Shown piece by piece: positions 6,216-12,075 of a stretch of 12,075 nucleotides of DNA. Within the stretch, counting starts at the first letter, position 1, and each line of letters starts with the position of its first letter. The DNA is from JAMLIN01 sp041676645 (lineage in GTDB: Bacteria; Pseudomonadota; Gammaproteobacteria; Burkholderiales; Burkholderiaceae_E). The translations under genes were made by a program, and so were the position numbers. The notes under the pieces are model-generated. The model was not told the origin of the DNA and did no database searches. It worked only from the letters and a program-made list of their open reading frames with translations. The DNA is taken from NCBI GenBank assembly GCA_041676645.1, contig JBAYRO010000095.1, positions 1 through 12,075 of the forward strand. Reading direction: 5' to 3'.

Positions 6216-7067
6216 ATGAAATGGCGAATCGGCGAAGTCACCGTCACCAAGATCGTCGAGATGGAGGTCGCCGGCGGCACCCGTTTCATCCTGCCCCAGG
6301 CGAGTCGTGAAGCGGTGCTGCCCTACCAGTGGATGCGCCCGCACTTCATGACCGAGGAAGGCCGGCTCATCATGAGCATCCATGCGCTGGTGATCGAGAC
6401 GCCGCAACGGCGGATCATCGTCGACACCTGCCTGGGCAACGACAAGCAGGGACGCGAGGTCCCCGGCTGGAACGGGCTGCAGACCGATTTCCTCGCGCGA
6501 CTGGCGGCGGCGGGCCATCCGCGCGAATCGATCGACACCGTGATGTGCACCCACCTGCATGTCGACCATGTCGGCTGGAACACCATGCTCGTCGACGGCA
6601 GATGGGTGCCGACCTTCCCGCAGGCCCGCTATCTCATGGGTCGCATCGAATTCGACTACTGGACCGGGCAGCACGAGAACGTCGAGGCATCGCCGCTCTA
6701 CGAGGATTCGATCGCACCGGTGTTCGAGGCCGGCCTCGTCGACCTGGTCGACACCGACAGCCGGATCTGCGACGAGGTCCGGCTGGTGCCGACGACCGGC
6801 CACACTCCGGGCCATGTCAGCGTGCGGATCGACTCCGGCGGCGAGTCGGCGCTGATCACCGGGGATTTCATCCATCATCCCTGCCAGCTCGCGCGCCCGG
6901 ACTGGGCCGCCACCGTCGACCATGACCAGGCGGCCTCGACCGCGACCCGGCGACGCATGTTCGAGGAACTGGCCGGCTCACCGGTGCTGGTGATCGGCAC
7001 CCATTTCGCCGGCGCGACCGCCGGGCGCATCGTCCGCGACGGCGATGCCTGGCGCCTGCAGGTCTGA
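6216..7067 (+). CDS. Metallo-beta-lactamase-fold hydrolase, lactonase-like subgroup
   Basis: The 283 residues carry the full two-metal site of the superfamily: THLHVDHVGW with His113, His115, Asp117 and His118, then His196 in TTGHTPGH, bridging Asp217 in ITGDFIHHP and His263 in IGTHF. The Asp in HxHxDH and the spacing suit the group that includes acyl-homoserine lactone lactonases and methyl parathion hydrolase, but the substrate cannot be read from sequence. The amino terminus, MKWRIGEVTVTKIVEMEV, is typical of these proteins. There is no signal peptide. The start at 6216 is set by AGGAG at 6205-6209, seven bases upstream. The gene diverges from the transglutaminase-like gene and converges on the coiled-coil membrane protein with a 40-base gap; no terminator was evident there. 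Confidence 0.9.
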   Translation: MKWRIGEVTVTKIVEMEVAGGTRFILPQASREAVLPYQWMRPHFMTEEGRLIMSIHALVIETPQRRIIVDTCLGNDKQGREVPGWNGLQTDFLARLAAAGHPRESIDTVMCTHLHVDHVGWNTMLVDGRWVPTFPQARYLMGRIEFDYWTGQHENVEASPLYEDSIAPVFEAGLVDLVDTDSRICDEVRLVPTTGHTPGHVSVRIDSGGESALITGDFIHHPCQLARPDWAATVDHDQAASTATRRRMFEELAGSPVLVIGTHFAGATAGRIVRDGDAWRLQV

Positions 7068-7107
7068 CCGCAACAAGGCCATGCGCCCGAAGGCGAACCC
7101 AGGCGAC

Positions 7108-7803
7108 TCAGCGAACGTAGAGCACGCGCATGGCGCGAGTCGCGCCGCCGACCGAATCCAGGATCCGGACCGTCGTCTCGCGCGGCGTGAAGCCCTCGGG
7201 CAGGGGTATGCTGCCGCGCAGGTGCACATAGGTGGGTAATGTCACCTCGATCGGATCGAGGGTGACATGGGTTTCGGCGCCGCTGGCGCGCGCGCCGGCG
7301 ACCACGAACTGCATCACTCCCTGGTAGGGCTTCGCGCCGGGCTTCTCGCGCGTGACGACGACGTGGTAGTCGAGCTTGCCCCCGACCATGGTGAAGCGGG
7401 CCGCGCGGATCTCGGTGGGCCCGCCCCGCGGATCGGGCGGCAGGGCCTCGACGAAGAGGTCGATGTCCTGCTGCAGCCCCTCGACGGAACCACGGCTCTG
7501 GGCGAGCTGTTCGGTCAGGGTCTTGCCTTCGGCGAGCGCCCCCTCGAGTTGCCGGGTGGTGGCGGCGAGTTCGTCCTGCAGGCGCTGGCGCTCCGATTCG
7601 GTCTGGTCGAGCGTGGCCTGCAGCCGCTGCGATTCGGCGGCCGTCAGGCGCTGCGGACCGTATTCTTCCTGCATGTAGAGCAGGCCCCCGACGCCGATCA
7701 GGATGCCCAGCAGCAGGATCAGCAGCCAGCGCGGAATCTTCCAGGATCGTCCGCGCCGGTAGCCGTGCGGTTCGAAGACAACGGGTTTGGATCGTCCGAA
7801 CAT
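7108..7803 (-). CDS. Single-pass membrane protein with coiled coil and beta-rich carboxy domain (possibly DUF6776)
   Basis: The 231 residues have a basic cytoplasmic head (PHGYRRGRSWKIPR), one transmembrane helix (about 26-43), a heptad-rich coiled coil (about 53-115, many Gln/Glu/Leu) and a carboxy domain of alternating strands (about 130-231, for example RFTMVGGKLDYHVVVTRE and THVTLDPIEVTLP) ending RVLYVR. The topology predicts a bitopic inner-membrane protein with most of its mass in the periplasm. It resembles proteins grouped as DUF6776, but that naming is from memory and uncertain. No function is known. TAGAAT (complement of 7812-7817) lies only eight bases before the ATG; if it is a -10, transcription would be nearly leaderless, which fits the absence of a Shine-Dalgarno. 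The metallo-hydrolase gene is convergent, and the thioredoxin gene ends 115 bases upstream. Confidence 0.85.
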   Translation of the reverse strand: MFGRSKPVVFEPHGYRRGRSWKIPRWLLILLLGILIGVGGLLYMQEEYGPQRLTAAESQRLQATLDQTESERQRLQDELAATTRQLEGALAEGKTLTEQLAQSRGSVEGLQQDIDLFVEALPPDPRGGPTEIRAARFTMVGGKLDYHVVVTREKPGAKPYQGVMQFVVAGARASGAETHVTLDPIEVTLPTYVHLRGSIPLPEGFTPRETTVRILDSVGGATRAMRVLYVR

Positions 7804-7918
7804 AGCCGACTATTCTACGTTGCACATTTCGCCGGCTGGCCAGTGCAGTGTGGCAATCGCGACGAATCCACCGGCGCCGCCGACTCGCCACGCCAGCGGA
7901 CCGGGCCCCGGCCAGGCT

Positions 7919-8251
7919 TCAGTTCGCGGGCGGCCCGGCGATGGCGGCCAGTGCCTCGGCGACCGGCGCGGCGGTTTGCGGGCGCACCACCCGATCGATC
8001 TCGCGACCATCGCGCAGGAATACCAGCGTCGGCCAGAGCTTGACGCCGAACGAGCGGCCGAGCCGCTTCTCGCGGGCATCGGCGAGCTTCAGGTGGGCGA
8101 CGCCCGCATGATCGGCGAACGCCTCGGCGATATGGGGCTGGGCGGCCCGGCAATGGCCGCACCAGTCGTTGCCGAACTCGAGGACCATCGGCCCGCGGGC
8201 CGCGTCGATCTCGGCACGGTCGGGCTGATCGTCGCGATAGGTGTCGCTCAT
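7919..8251 (-). CDS. Small thioredoxin-fold protein with a CGHC active site
   Basis: The 110 residues form one thioredoxin domain: a strand VLEFGNDW, the redox site W30-C31-G32-H33-C34, and the cis-proline Pro74 in KLWPTLVFLRDG. There is no signal peptide, so action in the cytoplasm is expected. The CGHC site differs from CGPC of TrxA and matches protein disulfide isomerase and DsbA-type active sites, which are more oxidising in the studied cases; the residue before cis-Pro is Trp rather than Ile. The start at 8251 is chosen because it follows the thioesterase stop by one base (TGAgATG) with GGGAG just upstream, and because the domain begins there; the longer open frame to 8356 only overlaps the thioesterase. 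Translation is probably coupled to the thioesterase. The target protein is unknown. Confidence 0.9.
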   Translation of the reverse strand: MSDTYRDDQPDRAEIDAARGPMVLEFGNDWCGHCRAAQPHIAEAFADHAGVAHLKLADAREKRLGRSFGVKLWPTLVFLRDGREIDRVVRPQTAAPVAEALAAIAGPPAN

Positions 8252-8252
8252 C

Positions 8253-8693
8253 TCAGCTCCCGGCGGCGGCAGGCCGGGGCTGGAGCACCGCCATCGTGAT
8301 CCGCGAGATGCAGGTGAGTTCACCGGCGTCGTTGCGCAGCTCGATGTGCCAGACATGGGTCGAGCGCCCGATGTGGATCGGCCGGGTGATGCCGGTCACC
8401 CAGCCCGAGGTGGTTCCCTTGAGATGGTTGGCGTTGATCTCGAGGCCGACGACCTGGTGGCCCGGCGCGGCGGCGAAGGCCGCGCCGCAGGAGCCGAGGG
8501 TTTCGGCGAGCAGCACCGAGACGCCGCCATGGAGCAGGCCGGCCGGTTGCCGGGTGCGCTCGTCGACCGGTATCCGGGCCCTGATGAAGTCGTCACCGAC
8601 CTCGAGGAATTCGAGGCCGACGCGCTCGGCGGCGGTGCCGTGATGGGAGGAGGTCAGGGCTTCGGTCGAGATCGCTTGTTTCCAGATGCTCAT
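8253..8693 (-). CDS. Hotdog-fold acyl-CoA thioesterase (YdiI/MenI, PaaI-like)
   Basis: The 146 residues align along nearly their whole length with E. coli YdiI (MenI) as I remember it: IWKQAIS at the start, PVDERTRQPAGLLHGGVSVLLAETLGS (42-68), VVGLEINANHLK (81-92) and VWHIELRNDAGELTCISR (114-131). Glu64 in the LLHGG-containing helix is the expected catalytic carboxylate. E. coli MenI hydrolyses 1,4-dihydroxy-2-naphthoyl-CoA in menaquinone synthesis but also acts on other acyl-CoAs. No menaquinone gene is in view, so a general thioesterase is the safer call. ATG at 8693 is used because similarity begins there; the open frame continues upstream to 8957 without family support. It is the first gene of a two-gene operon with the thioredoxin and diverges from the unknown gene at 8884. 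Confidence 0.92.
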   Translation of the reverse strand: MSIWKQAISTEALTSSHHGTAAERVGLEFLEVGDDFIRARIPVDERTRQPAGLLHGGVSVLLAETLGSCGAAFAAAPGHQVVGLEINANHLKGTTSGWVTGITRPIHIGRSTHVWHIELRNDAGELTCISRITMAVLQPRPAAAGS

Positions 8694-8723
8694 GCATGCG
8701 CTCCGGTCGATTGTCGCAGCCGG

Positions 8724-8780
8724 CGGCCGCGAGCCATCGGGCAAGTCTGCCAGAGACTGCCCGGTTCGCGCTCGCGGCCG
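8724..8780. repeat. Nested inverted repeat in a divergent intergenic region
   Basis: A perfect 11-bp outer stem, CGGCCGCGAGC (8724-8734) with GCTCGCGGCCG (8770-8780), encloses an inner stem GGGCAAGTCT (8739-8748) with AGACTGCCC (8754-8762), which has one bulged A. The 57-base element starts 31 bases from the thioesterase start and ends 103 bases before the unknown gene. It could form in a leader RNA of either gene or as a DNA site. No T run flanks it, so it is not a plain intrinsic terminator. Confidence 0.6.
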
Positions 8781-8883
8781 GCCCACGCGCATCGATCGTC
8801 CGGGGCGGCCGTGCCGGTCGGCGGAACCCGGCCGGTGACGATCCTTGCTGGCCAATGTGCATGCCTGTTCCAAGGAGTTTTCC

Positions 8884-9438
8884 ATGACGTCCATCGACCC
8901 ACTCGTGCGCGACTGGCCCGAGGAATCGCGGGAGGCCGCCGGCCTCGTGGCCGACAAGTATGGCGAGCCTCAGGAAGCCACCCCCACCCAGCTGACCTGG
9001 CACCGACCCGGGCCCTGGAAGCGGATCGTTGCCACCCGGGAATATTTTCCGCACGACTTTCCGGTGCCGCATGTCGATGCGGTGGAATCGTTCATCGACT
9101 ACCGGGTGCCCCCCGACAAGGTCTCGGCGCTCGCCGAGTTCGACGGCAGCATCATCGTCGAGCGGACCGCCGGCGAGGTCTCGGCCCGCTGCCATGACGA
9201 GGAAGCCAATTTCCTTGCCCTGAACCTCATGCACGACATCGTGAACGGGACCAGGAATGTCCAGGAAGCGCGGGCGTACTACGCCAGGGAGTTCGCGGAC
9301 TACCGTCGCGGCAAGCCGACCCCGTACATGGAGCGCCTGCGCTTCGAGACCGGCGGCGACACGCGCGATCCGGACGAGCGGGTGCTCTCGGACGAAGAGC
9401 TGGCCGCCGCGGCGCGGGAAGGCAGGCAGCGTTCATAG
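8884..9438 (+). CDS. Conserved protein of unknown function upstream of dnaE2
   Basis: The 184 residues look soluble, with no signal peptide or membrane segment. The core (about 38-140) holds phrases I recall from widely distributed uncharacterised proteins: PWKRIVATREYFPHDFPVPH (44-63), FIDYRVPPDKV (70-80), FDGSIIVERTAGEVSARC (86-103) and NFLALNLMHDIVNGTRNVQEAR (109-130). No catalytic motif is obvious; His63, Asp88, Arg94, Cys103 and His117 stand in conserved-looking positions. The carboxy end (about 155-184) is charged and probably disordered. The start at 8884 is fixed by AAGGAG at 8872-8877 with six bases of spacing; the open frame from 8845 is not needed. dnaE2 follows in the same direction after 122 bases, but it has its own SOS promoter in that gap, so co-regulation is not implied. 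Confidence 0.85.
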   Translation: MTSIDPLVRDWPEESREAAGLVADKYGEPQEATPTQLTWHRPGPWKRIVATREYFPHDFPVPHVDAVESFIDYRVPPDKVSALAEFDGSIIVERTAGEVSARCHDEEANFLALNLMHDIVNGTRNVQEARAYYAREFADYRRGKPTPYMERLRFETGGDTRDPDERVLSDEELAAAAREGRQRS

Positions 9439-9455
9439 GGCGGCCGTCGCCAGGC

Positions 9456-9485
9456 TTGTCGCCCCGGTGTCGATAACTGTATATT
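9456..9485 (+). promoter_or_regulatory. Probable sigma-70 promoter of dnaE2
   Basis: TTGTCG (9456-9461) as -35 and TATATT (9480-9485) as -10 are separated by 18 bases. The -10 matches five of six consensus bases; the -35 keeps the TTG half. The -10 lies inside the LexA box, so a bound repressor would block RNA polymerase, as at classical SOS promoters. The predicted start is about 70 bases before the dnaE2 ATG. Confidence 0.7.
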
Positions 9486-9494
9486 CATACAGTA
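9475..9494 (+). promoter_or_regulatory. LexA (SOS) box controlling dnaE2
   Basis: AACTGTATATTCATACAGTA contains CTGT (9477-9480), an A/T-rich 8-base spacer and ACAG (9489-9492). It differs from the E. coli consensus TACTGTATATATATACAGTA at three of 20 positions, and both invariant half-sites are intact. It overlaps the -10 box and lies 66 bases before the dnaE2 start. The E. coli-like LexA at the window start would be expected to bind it, so dnaE2 should be induced by DNA damage. Confidence 0.93.
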
Positions 9495-9502
9495 TCTAGG
9501 CC

Positions 9503-9526
9503 TGCCCGGCTCGCCGGAGCCGGGCA
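9503..9526 (+). other. Strong hairpin in the dnaE2 leader
   Basis: A perfect 10-bp stem, TGCCCGGCTC (9503-9512) and GAGCCGGGCA (9517-9526), has the loop GCCG. It lies between the SOS promoter and the dnaE2 ATG at 9561, would be within the 5' untranslated RNA, and is followed by no T run, so it is unlikely to terminate by itself. It could also be the 3' end structure of the gene ending at 9438. No clear Shine-Dalgarno is found between the hairpin and the ATG. Confidence 0.6.
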
Positions 9527-9560
9527 GCGCCTCCCCGACACCTGCGGTACAGGCCTTCCA

Positions 9561-12075
9561 ATGCTCGCCCCCTACGCCGAGCTGCATTGCATCTCGAATT
9601 TCTCGTTCCTGCGCGGCGCGTCTCATCCCGAGGAACTCGTCGACCGGGCGCGGGAACTCGGTTATGCAGCGCTCGCGATCACCGATGAATGCTCCCTCGC
9701 CGGCGTCGTGCGCGCCCACCTGCACGCCCGCGGCAGCGACCTGCGCCTGCTGGTGGGCGCCGAGTTCTCGCTGCGCGACATCTGGCCACGCCAAGCGCCC
9801 GGCCCTGCCCGGCCTGCCCGACCGGCCCGGCCCGATGCCCCATGCCGGCCCGATGCCGCATGCCGGTCCGAGCATGATGCCCGCCTGGTCCTGCTCGCGA
9901 CCGACCGCCAAGGCTACGGAAACCTCTCCGAACTCATCACCCGCGCCCGGATGCGGGCGCCCAAGGGCAGCTACCGGCTCGAGGCGGCCGATCTTGCCGA
10001 TGGCATCCCGGGCTGCCTCGCCCTGCTCGTTCCCGAAGCGGCGGCGCTGGTCGATCCCGCCGCGCGGGAACGCCTGCTCGCACAGTCCCGCTTCGTGCGC
10101 GAAGGCTTCGGGCAGCGCGGCCGCCTCGCCGTCGAGTTGCTCACCCGCGGCCATGACACCGCCTTGCTCGCCATGCTGCGGGGCATTGCCCGCCAGACCG
10201 GCCTGGCGCTGGTCGCCGCCGGCGATGTCCAGTACCACCGCCGTTCCCGCAAGAGCCTGCACGACACCCTTGCCGCGATCCGCCTGGGCCGGCCGATCGC
10301 CGAATGCGGCCTCGCGCTGGCGCCGAACGCCGAACAGCACCTGCGCAGCCGGCTGCGGCTCGCCCAACGCCATCCCCCCGAGCTGCTCGAGGAAACCCTC
10401 CGGCTCGCCGATGCCTGTCGCTTCTCCCTCGAGGAGCTGCGCTACGAATACCCCGAGGAGATCATCCCGGCCGGCAGGACACCCGCCGGCTGGCTGCGCG
10501 AGCTCACCTACGCGGGCGCGCGACGCCGCTATCCCGCGGGCCTGCCGGCAGCGGTCGGCAAGCAGATCGAGCATGAACTCGCGCTGGTGGCGGAGCTGCG
10601 CTACGAACCCTATTTCCTGACCGTCGCCGACATCGTGTCCTTCGCCCGCGAGCGCGGCATCCTCTGCCAGGGTCGCGGCTCGGCGGCGAACTCCGCGATC
10701 TGCTATTGCCTGGGCATCACCGAGGTCGACCCGGCGCACAGCAGCCTCCTGTTCGAGCGCTTCATCAGCCGCGAGCGCAACGAGCCGCCCGATATCGACG
10801 TCGACTTCGAGCACCAGCGCCGCGAGGAGATCATCCAGTACCTGTACGCGAAGTACGGCCGCCACCGCGCCGCGCTGACCGCCACCGTGATCAGCTACCG
10901 GCCACGCTCGGCATTGCGCGATGTCGGGCGCGCGCTCGGCATCGATGCGCAGCGGCTCGACCTGATGGCGCGCTCGCACCAGTGGTGGGACGGCCACGGA
11001 GTGAAGCCCGAGCGGCTCGCCGAGATCGGCTTCGACCCCGGCTCGCCGGTGGTGCAGCACTGGATGCGGATGGTGAACACCCTGATCCGCTTTCCGCGCC
11101 ACCTGTCGCAACACACCGGCGGCTTCGTGATCGCGCGCGACCGCCTCGACCGGCTGGTGCCGATCGAGAACGCCGCCATGGCCGAGCGCAGCGTCATCCA
11201 GTGGGACAAGGACGACCTCGATGCGCTCGGCCTGCTCAAGGTCGACGTGCTCGCGCTCGGCATGCTGAGCGCGATCCGCCGGGCGCTGGAGTTCATCAAC
11301 CTGCGCCGCACCGGAAATCGGGCCGGGCGTCTGCCCTGCGGTCGGCTCGAACCCTTCCGGATGCAGGACATTCCGGCCGGCGACGCACCGACCTACGACA
11401 TGATCTGCAGGGCCGACACCATCGGCGTCTTCCAGATCGAGTCGCGAGCCCAGATGAGCATGTTGCCGCGCCTGCGACCGCGCGAGTTCTACGATCTCGT
11501 CGTGCAGGTCGCGATCGTGCGGCCCGGTCCGATCCAGGGCGACATGGTGCATCCCTACCTGCGCCGTCGCCAGGACCGCAACGAGGTCGACTACCCGCGC
11601 GAGGAGATCCGCCCGGCGCTCGAGCGCACCCTGGGCATACCGATCTTCCAGGAGCAGGTCATGCAGGTCGCGATCATCGCCGCCGGCTTCACGCCCGGGG
11701 AAGCCGACCAGTTGCGCCGGACGATGGGAACCTGGAAGCGCAAGGGCGGGCTCGGCCCGCTGCAGCAACGGCTCCTGGACGGCATGCTCGCGCGCGGCTA
11801 TCCACGCGATTTCGCCGAGCGCATCATCCGGCAGATCCAAGGCTTCGGCGAATACGGCTTTCCCGAAAGCCATGCGGCGGGCTTCGCCCAGCTCGCCTAT
11901 GTCAGCAGCTGGATCAAGTGCCATGAACCCGCCGCCTTCCTCGCCGCGATGCTCGACAGCCAGCCGATGGGCTTCTATGCGCCGGCGCAGCTGGTGCGCG
12001 ATGCGCGCGAGCACGGCGTCGAAGTCCGCGGCGTCGACGTGCTGGCGAGCGAAGCGGGCAGCACCCTCGAGGAAC
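9561..12075 (+). CDS. dnaE2: DnaE2, error-prone DNA polymerase III alpha subunit (3' end outside window)
   Basis: DnaE2 performs mutagenic translesion synthesis during SOS with ImuA and ImuB. The frame is open from ATG 9561 to the window end: 838 residues of a family usually about 1,000-1,100 long. The PHP domain starts with AELHCISNFSFLRGASHPEEL and AITDECSLAGVVRAH. The polymerase core shows QGRGSAANSAICYCLGIT, the catalytic PPDIDVDFEHQRREE (Asp411 and Asp413), HLSQHTGGFVIAR and KVDVLALGML (Asp562, the third catalytic Asp). The DnaE2-typical YGFPESHAAGFAQLAYVSSW and SQPMGFYAPAQLVRDAR follow. The tau-binding and carboxy-terminal parts are not in view. Residues about 75-107, between LLVGAEFSLRD and ARLVLLATDR, form a Pro/Ala/Arg-rich insertion with a DNA tandem repeat. 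The start matches the family's usual amino terminus but lacks a clear Shine-Dalgarno. Expression should be LexA-controlled from the promoter immediately upstream. Confidence 0.96.
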   Translation, partial: MLAPYAELHCISNFSFLRGASHPEELVDRARELGYAALAITDECSLAGVVRAHLHARGSDLRLLVGAEFSLRDIWPRQAPGPARPARPARPDAPCRPDAACRSEHDARLVLLATDRQGYGNLSELITRARMRAPKGSYRLEAADLADGIPGCLALLVPEAAALVDPAARERLLAQSRFVREGFGQRGRLAVELLTRGHDTALLAMLRGIARQTGLALVAAGDVQYHRRSRKSLHDTLAAIRLGRPIAECGLALAPNAEQHLRSRLRLAQRHPPELLEETLRLADACRFSLEELRYEYPEEIIPAGRTPAGWLRELTYAGARRRYPAGLPAAVGKQIEHELALVAELRYEPYFLTVADIVSFARERGILCQGRGSAANSAICYCLGITEVDPAHSSLLFERFISRERNEPPDIDVDFEHQRREEIIQYLYAKYGRHRAALTATVISYRPRSALRDVGRALGIDAQRLDLMARSHQWWDGHGVKPERLAEIGFDPGSPVVQHWMRMVNTLIRFPRHLSQHTGGFVIARDRLDRLVPIENAAMAERSVIQWDKDDLDALGLLKVDVLALGMLSAIRRALEFINLRRTGNRAGRLPCGRLEPFRMQDIPAGDAPTYDMICRADTIGVFQIESRAQMSMLPRLRPREFYDLVVQVAIVRPGPIQGDMVHPYLRRRQDRNEVDYPREEIRPALERTLGIPIFQEQVMQVAIIAAGFTPGEADQLRRTMGTWKRKGGLGPLQQRLLDGMLARGYPRDFAERIIRQIQGFGEYGFPESHAAGFAQLAYVSSWIKCHEPAAFLAAMLDSQPMGFYAPAQLVRDAREHGVEVRGVDVLASEAGSTLEE
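9828..9863 (+). repeat. 18-bp tandem repeat inside dnaE2
   Basis: CGGCCCGATGCCCCATGC (9828-9845) is repeated at 9846-9863 with one change (C to G), and a third copy begins with CGG. It encodes RPDAPC and RPDAAC (residues 90-101). The unit length is a multiple of three, so copy-number change would keep the frame. Shorter imperfect CGGCCTGCC-type repeats precede it (9801-9827), encoding GPARPARPA. Confidence 0.9.

Noticed and set aside
8252..8356. Longer thioredoxin start at 8356
   Set aside because: The added 35 residues overlap the thioesterase coding end; the ATG at 8251 directly follows its stop with a GGGAG upstream.
9780..9900. Possible frameshift in dnaE2 at the repeat
   Set aside because: Reading codon by codon from 9561, the frame stays open through the repeat and conserved DnaE2 sequence resumes in the same frame on both sides, so this is an in-frame insertion.
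9300..12014. A 904-codon open frame on the - strand, antisense to dnaE2
   Set aside because: Its composition (His, Asp, Gly, Arg and Gln-rich, no domain) is what a third-position GC bias produces opposite a real gene. The + strand has unmistakable DnaE2 motifs over the same bases.

Overview
The window is from a high-GC proteobacterium, most likely a gammaproteobacterium. The LexA carboxy terminus is very close to the Escherichia coli protein as I remember it. The SOS box in front of dnaE2 has the CTGT-N8-ACAG form used by gamma- and betaproteobacteria. Codon third positions are almost all G or C, which is why long meaningless open frames lie antisense to the true genes. I cannot name the genus.

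Left part (1-2567, + strand): the 3' end of lexA, then imuA and imuB, closely spaced and probably one SOS operon. A probable intrinsic terminator sits just after imuB. Right part (9439-12075, + strand): an SOS promoter with a near-consensus LexA box, a leader with a strong hairpin, and dnaE2, the error-prone polymerase III alpha subunit, which runs off the window end. Together these make up the LexA / ImuA-ImuB / DnaE2 damage-inducible mutagenesis pathway, but the cassette is split: about 7.0 kb and ten apparently unrelated genes separate imuB from dnaE2.

Middle part: a leftward run (6035 down to 2643) encodes a transglutaminase-like protein, a small lipoprotein, a crotonase-family enzyme, a glycerophosphodiester phosphodiesterase and a short TraR/DksA zinc-finger protein. 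A rightward metallo-beta-lactamase-fold hydrolase (6216-7067) diverges from that run. It converges on a leftward single-pass membrane coiled-coil protein (7108-7803). Next is a leftward two-gene operon, a YdiI/MenI-type hotdog thioesterase and a CGHC thioredoxin, with one base between stop and start. A rightward conserved protein of unknown function (8884-9438) comes last before dnaE2.

No RNA genes, CRISPR arrays, insertion sequences or prophage genes were seen, and no gene-free stretch exceeds 300 bases. I did not find a convincing wholly new system. The observations most worth following are the split SOS cassette, a repeat-bearing insertion in the DnaE2 PHP domain, a degenerate clamp-binding site in ImuB, two structured intergenic inverted repeats, and the unknown gene upstream of dnaE2.
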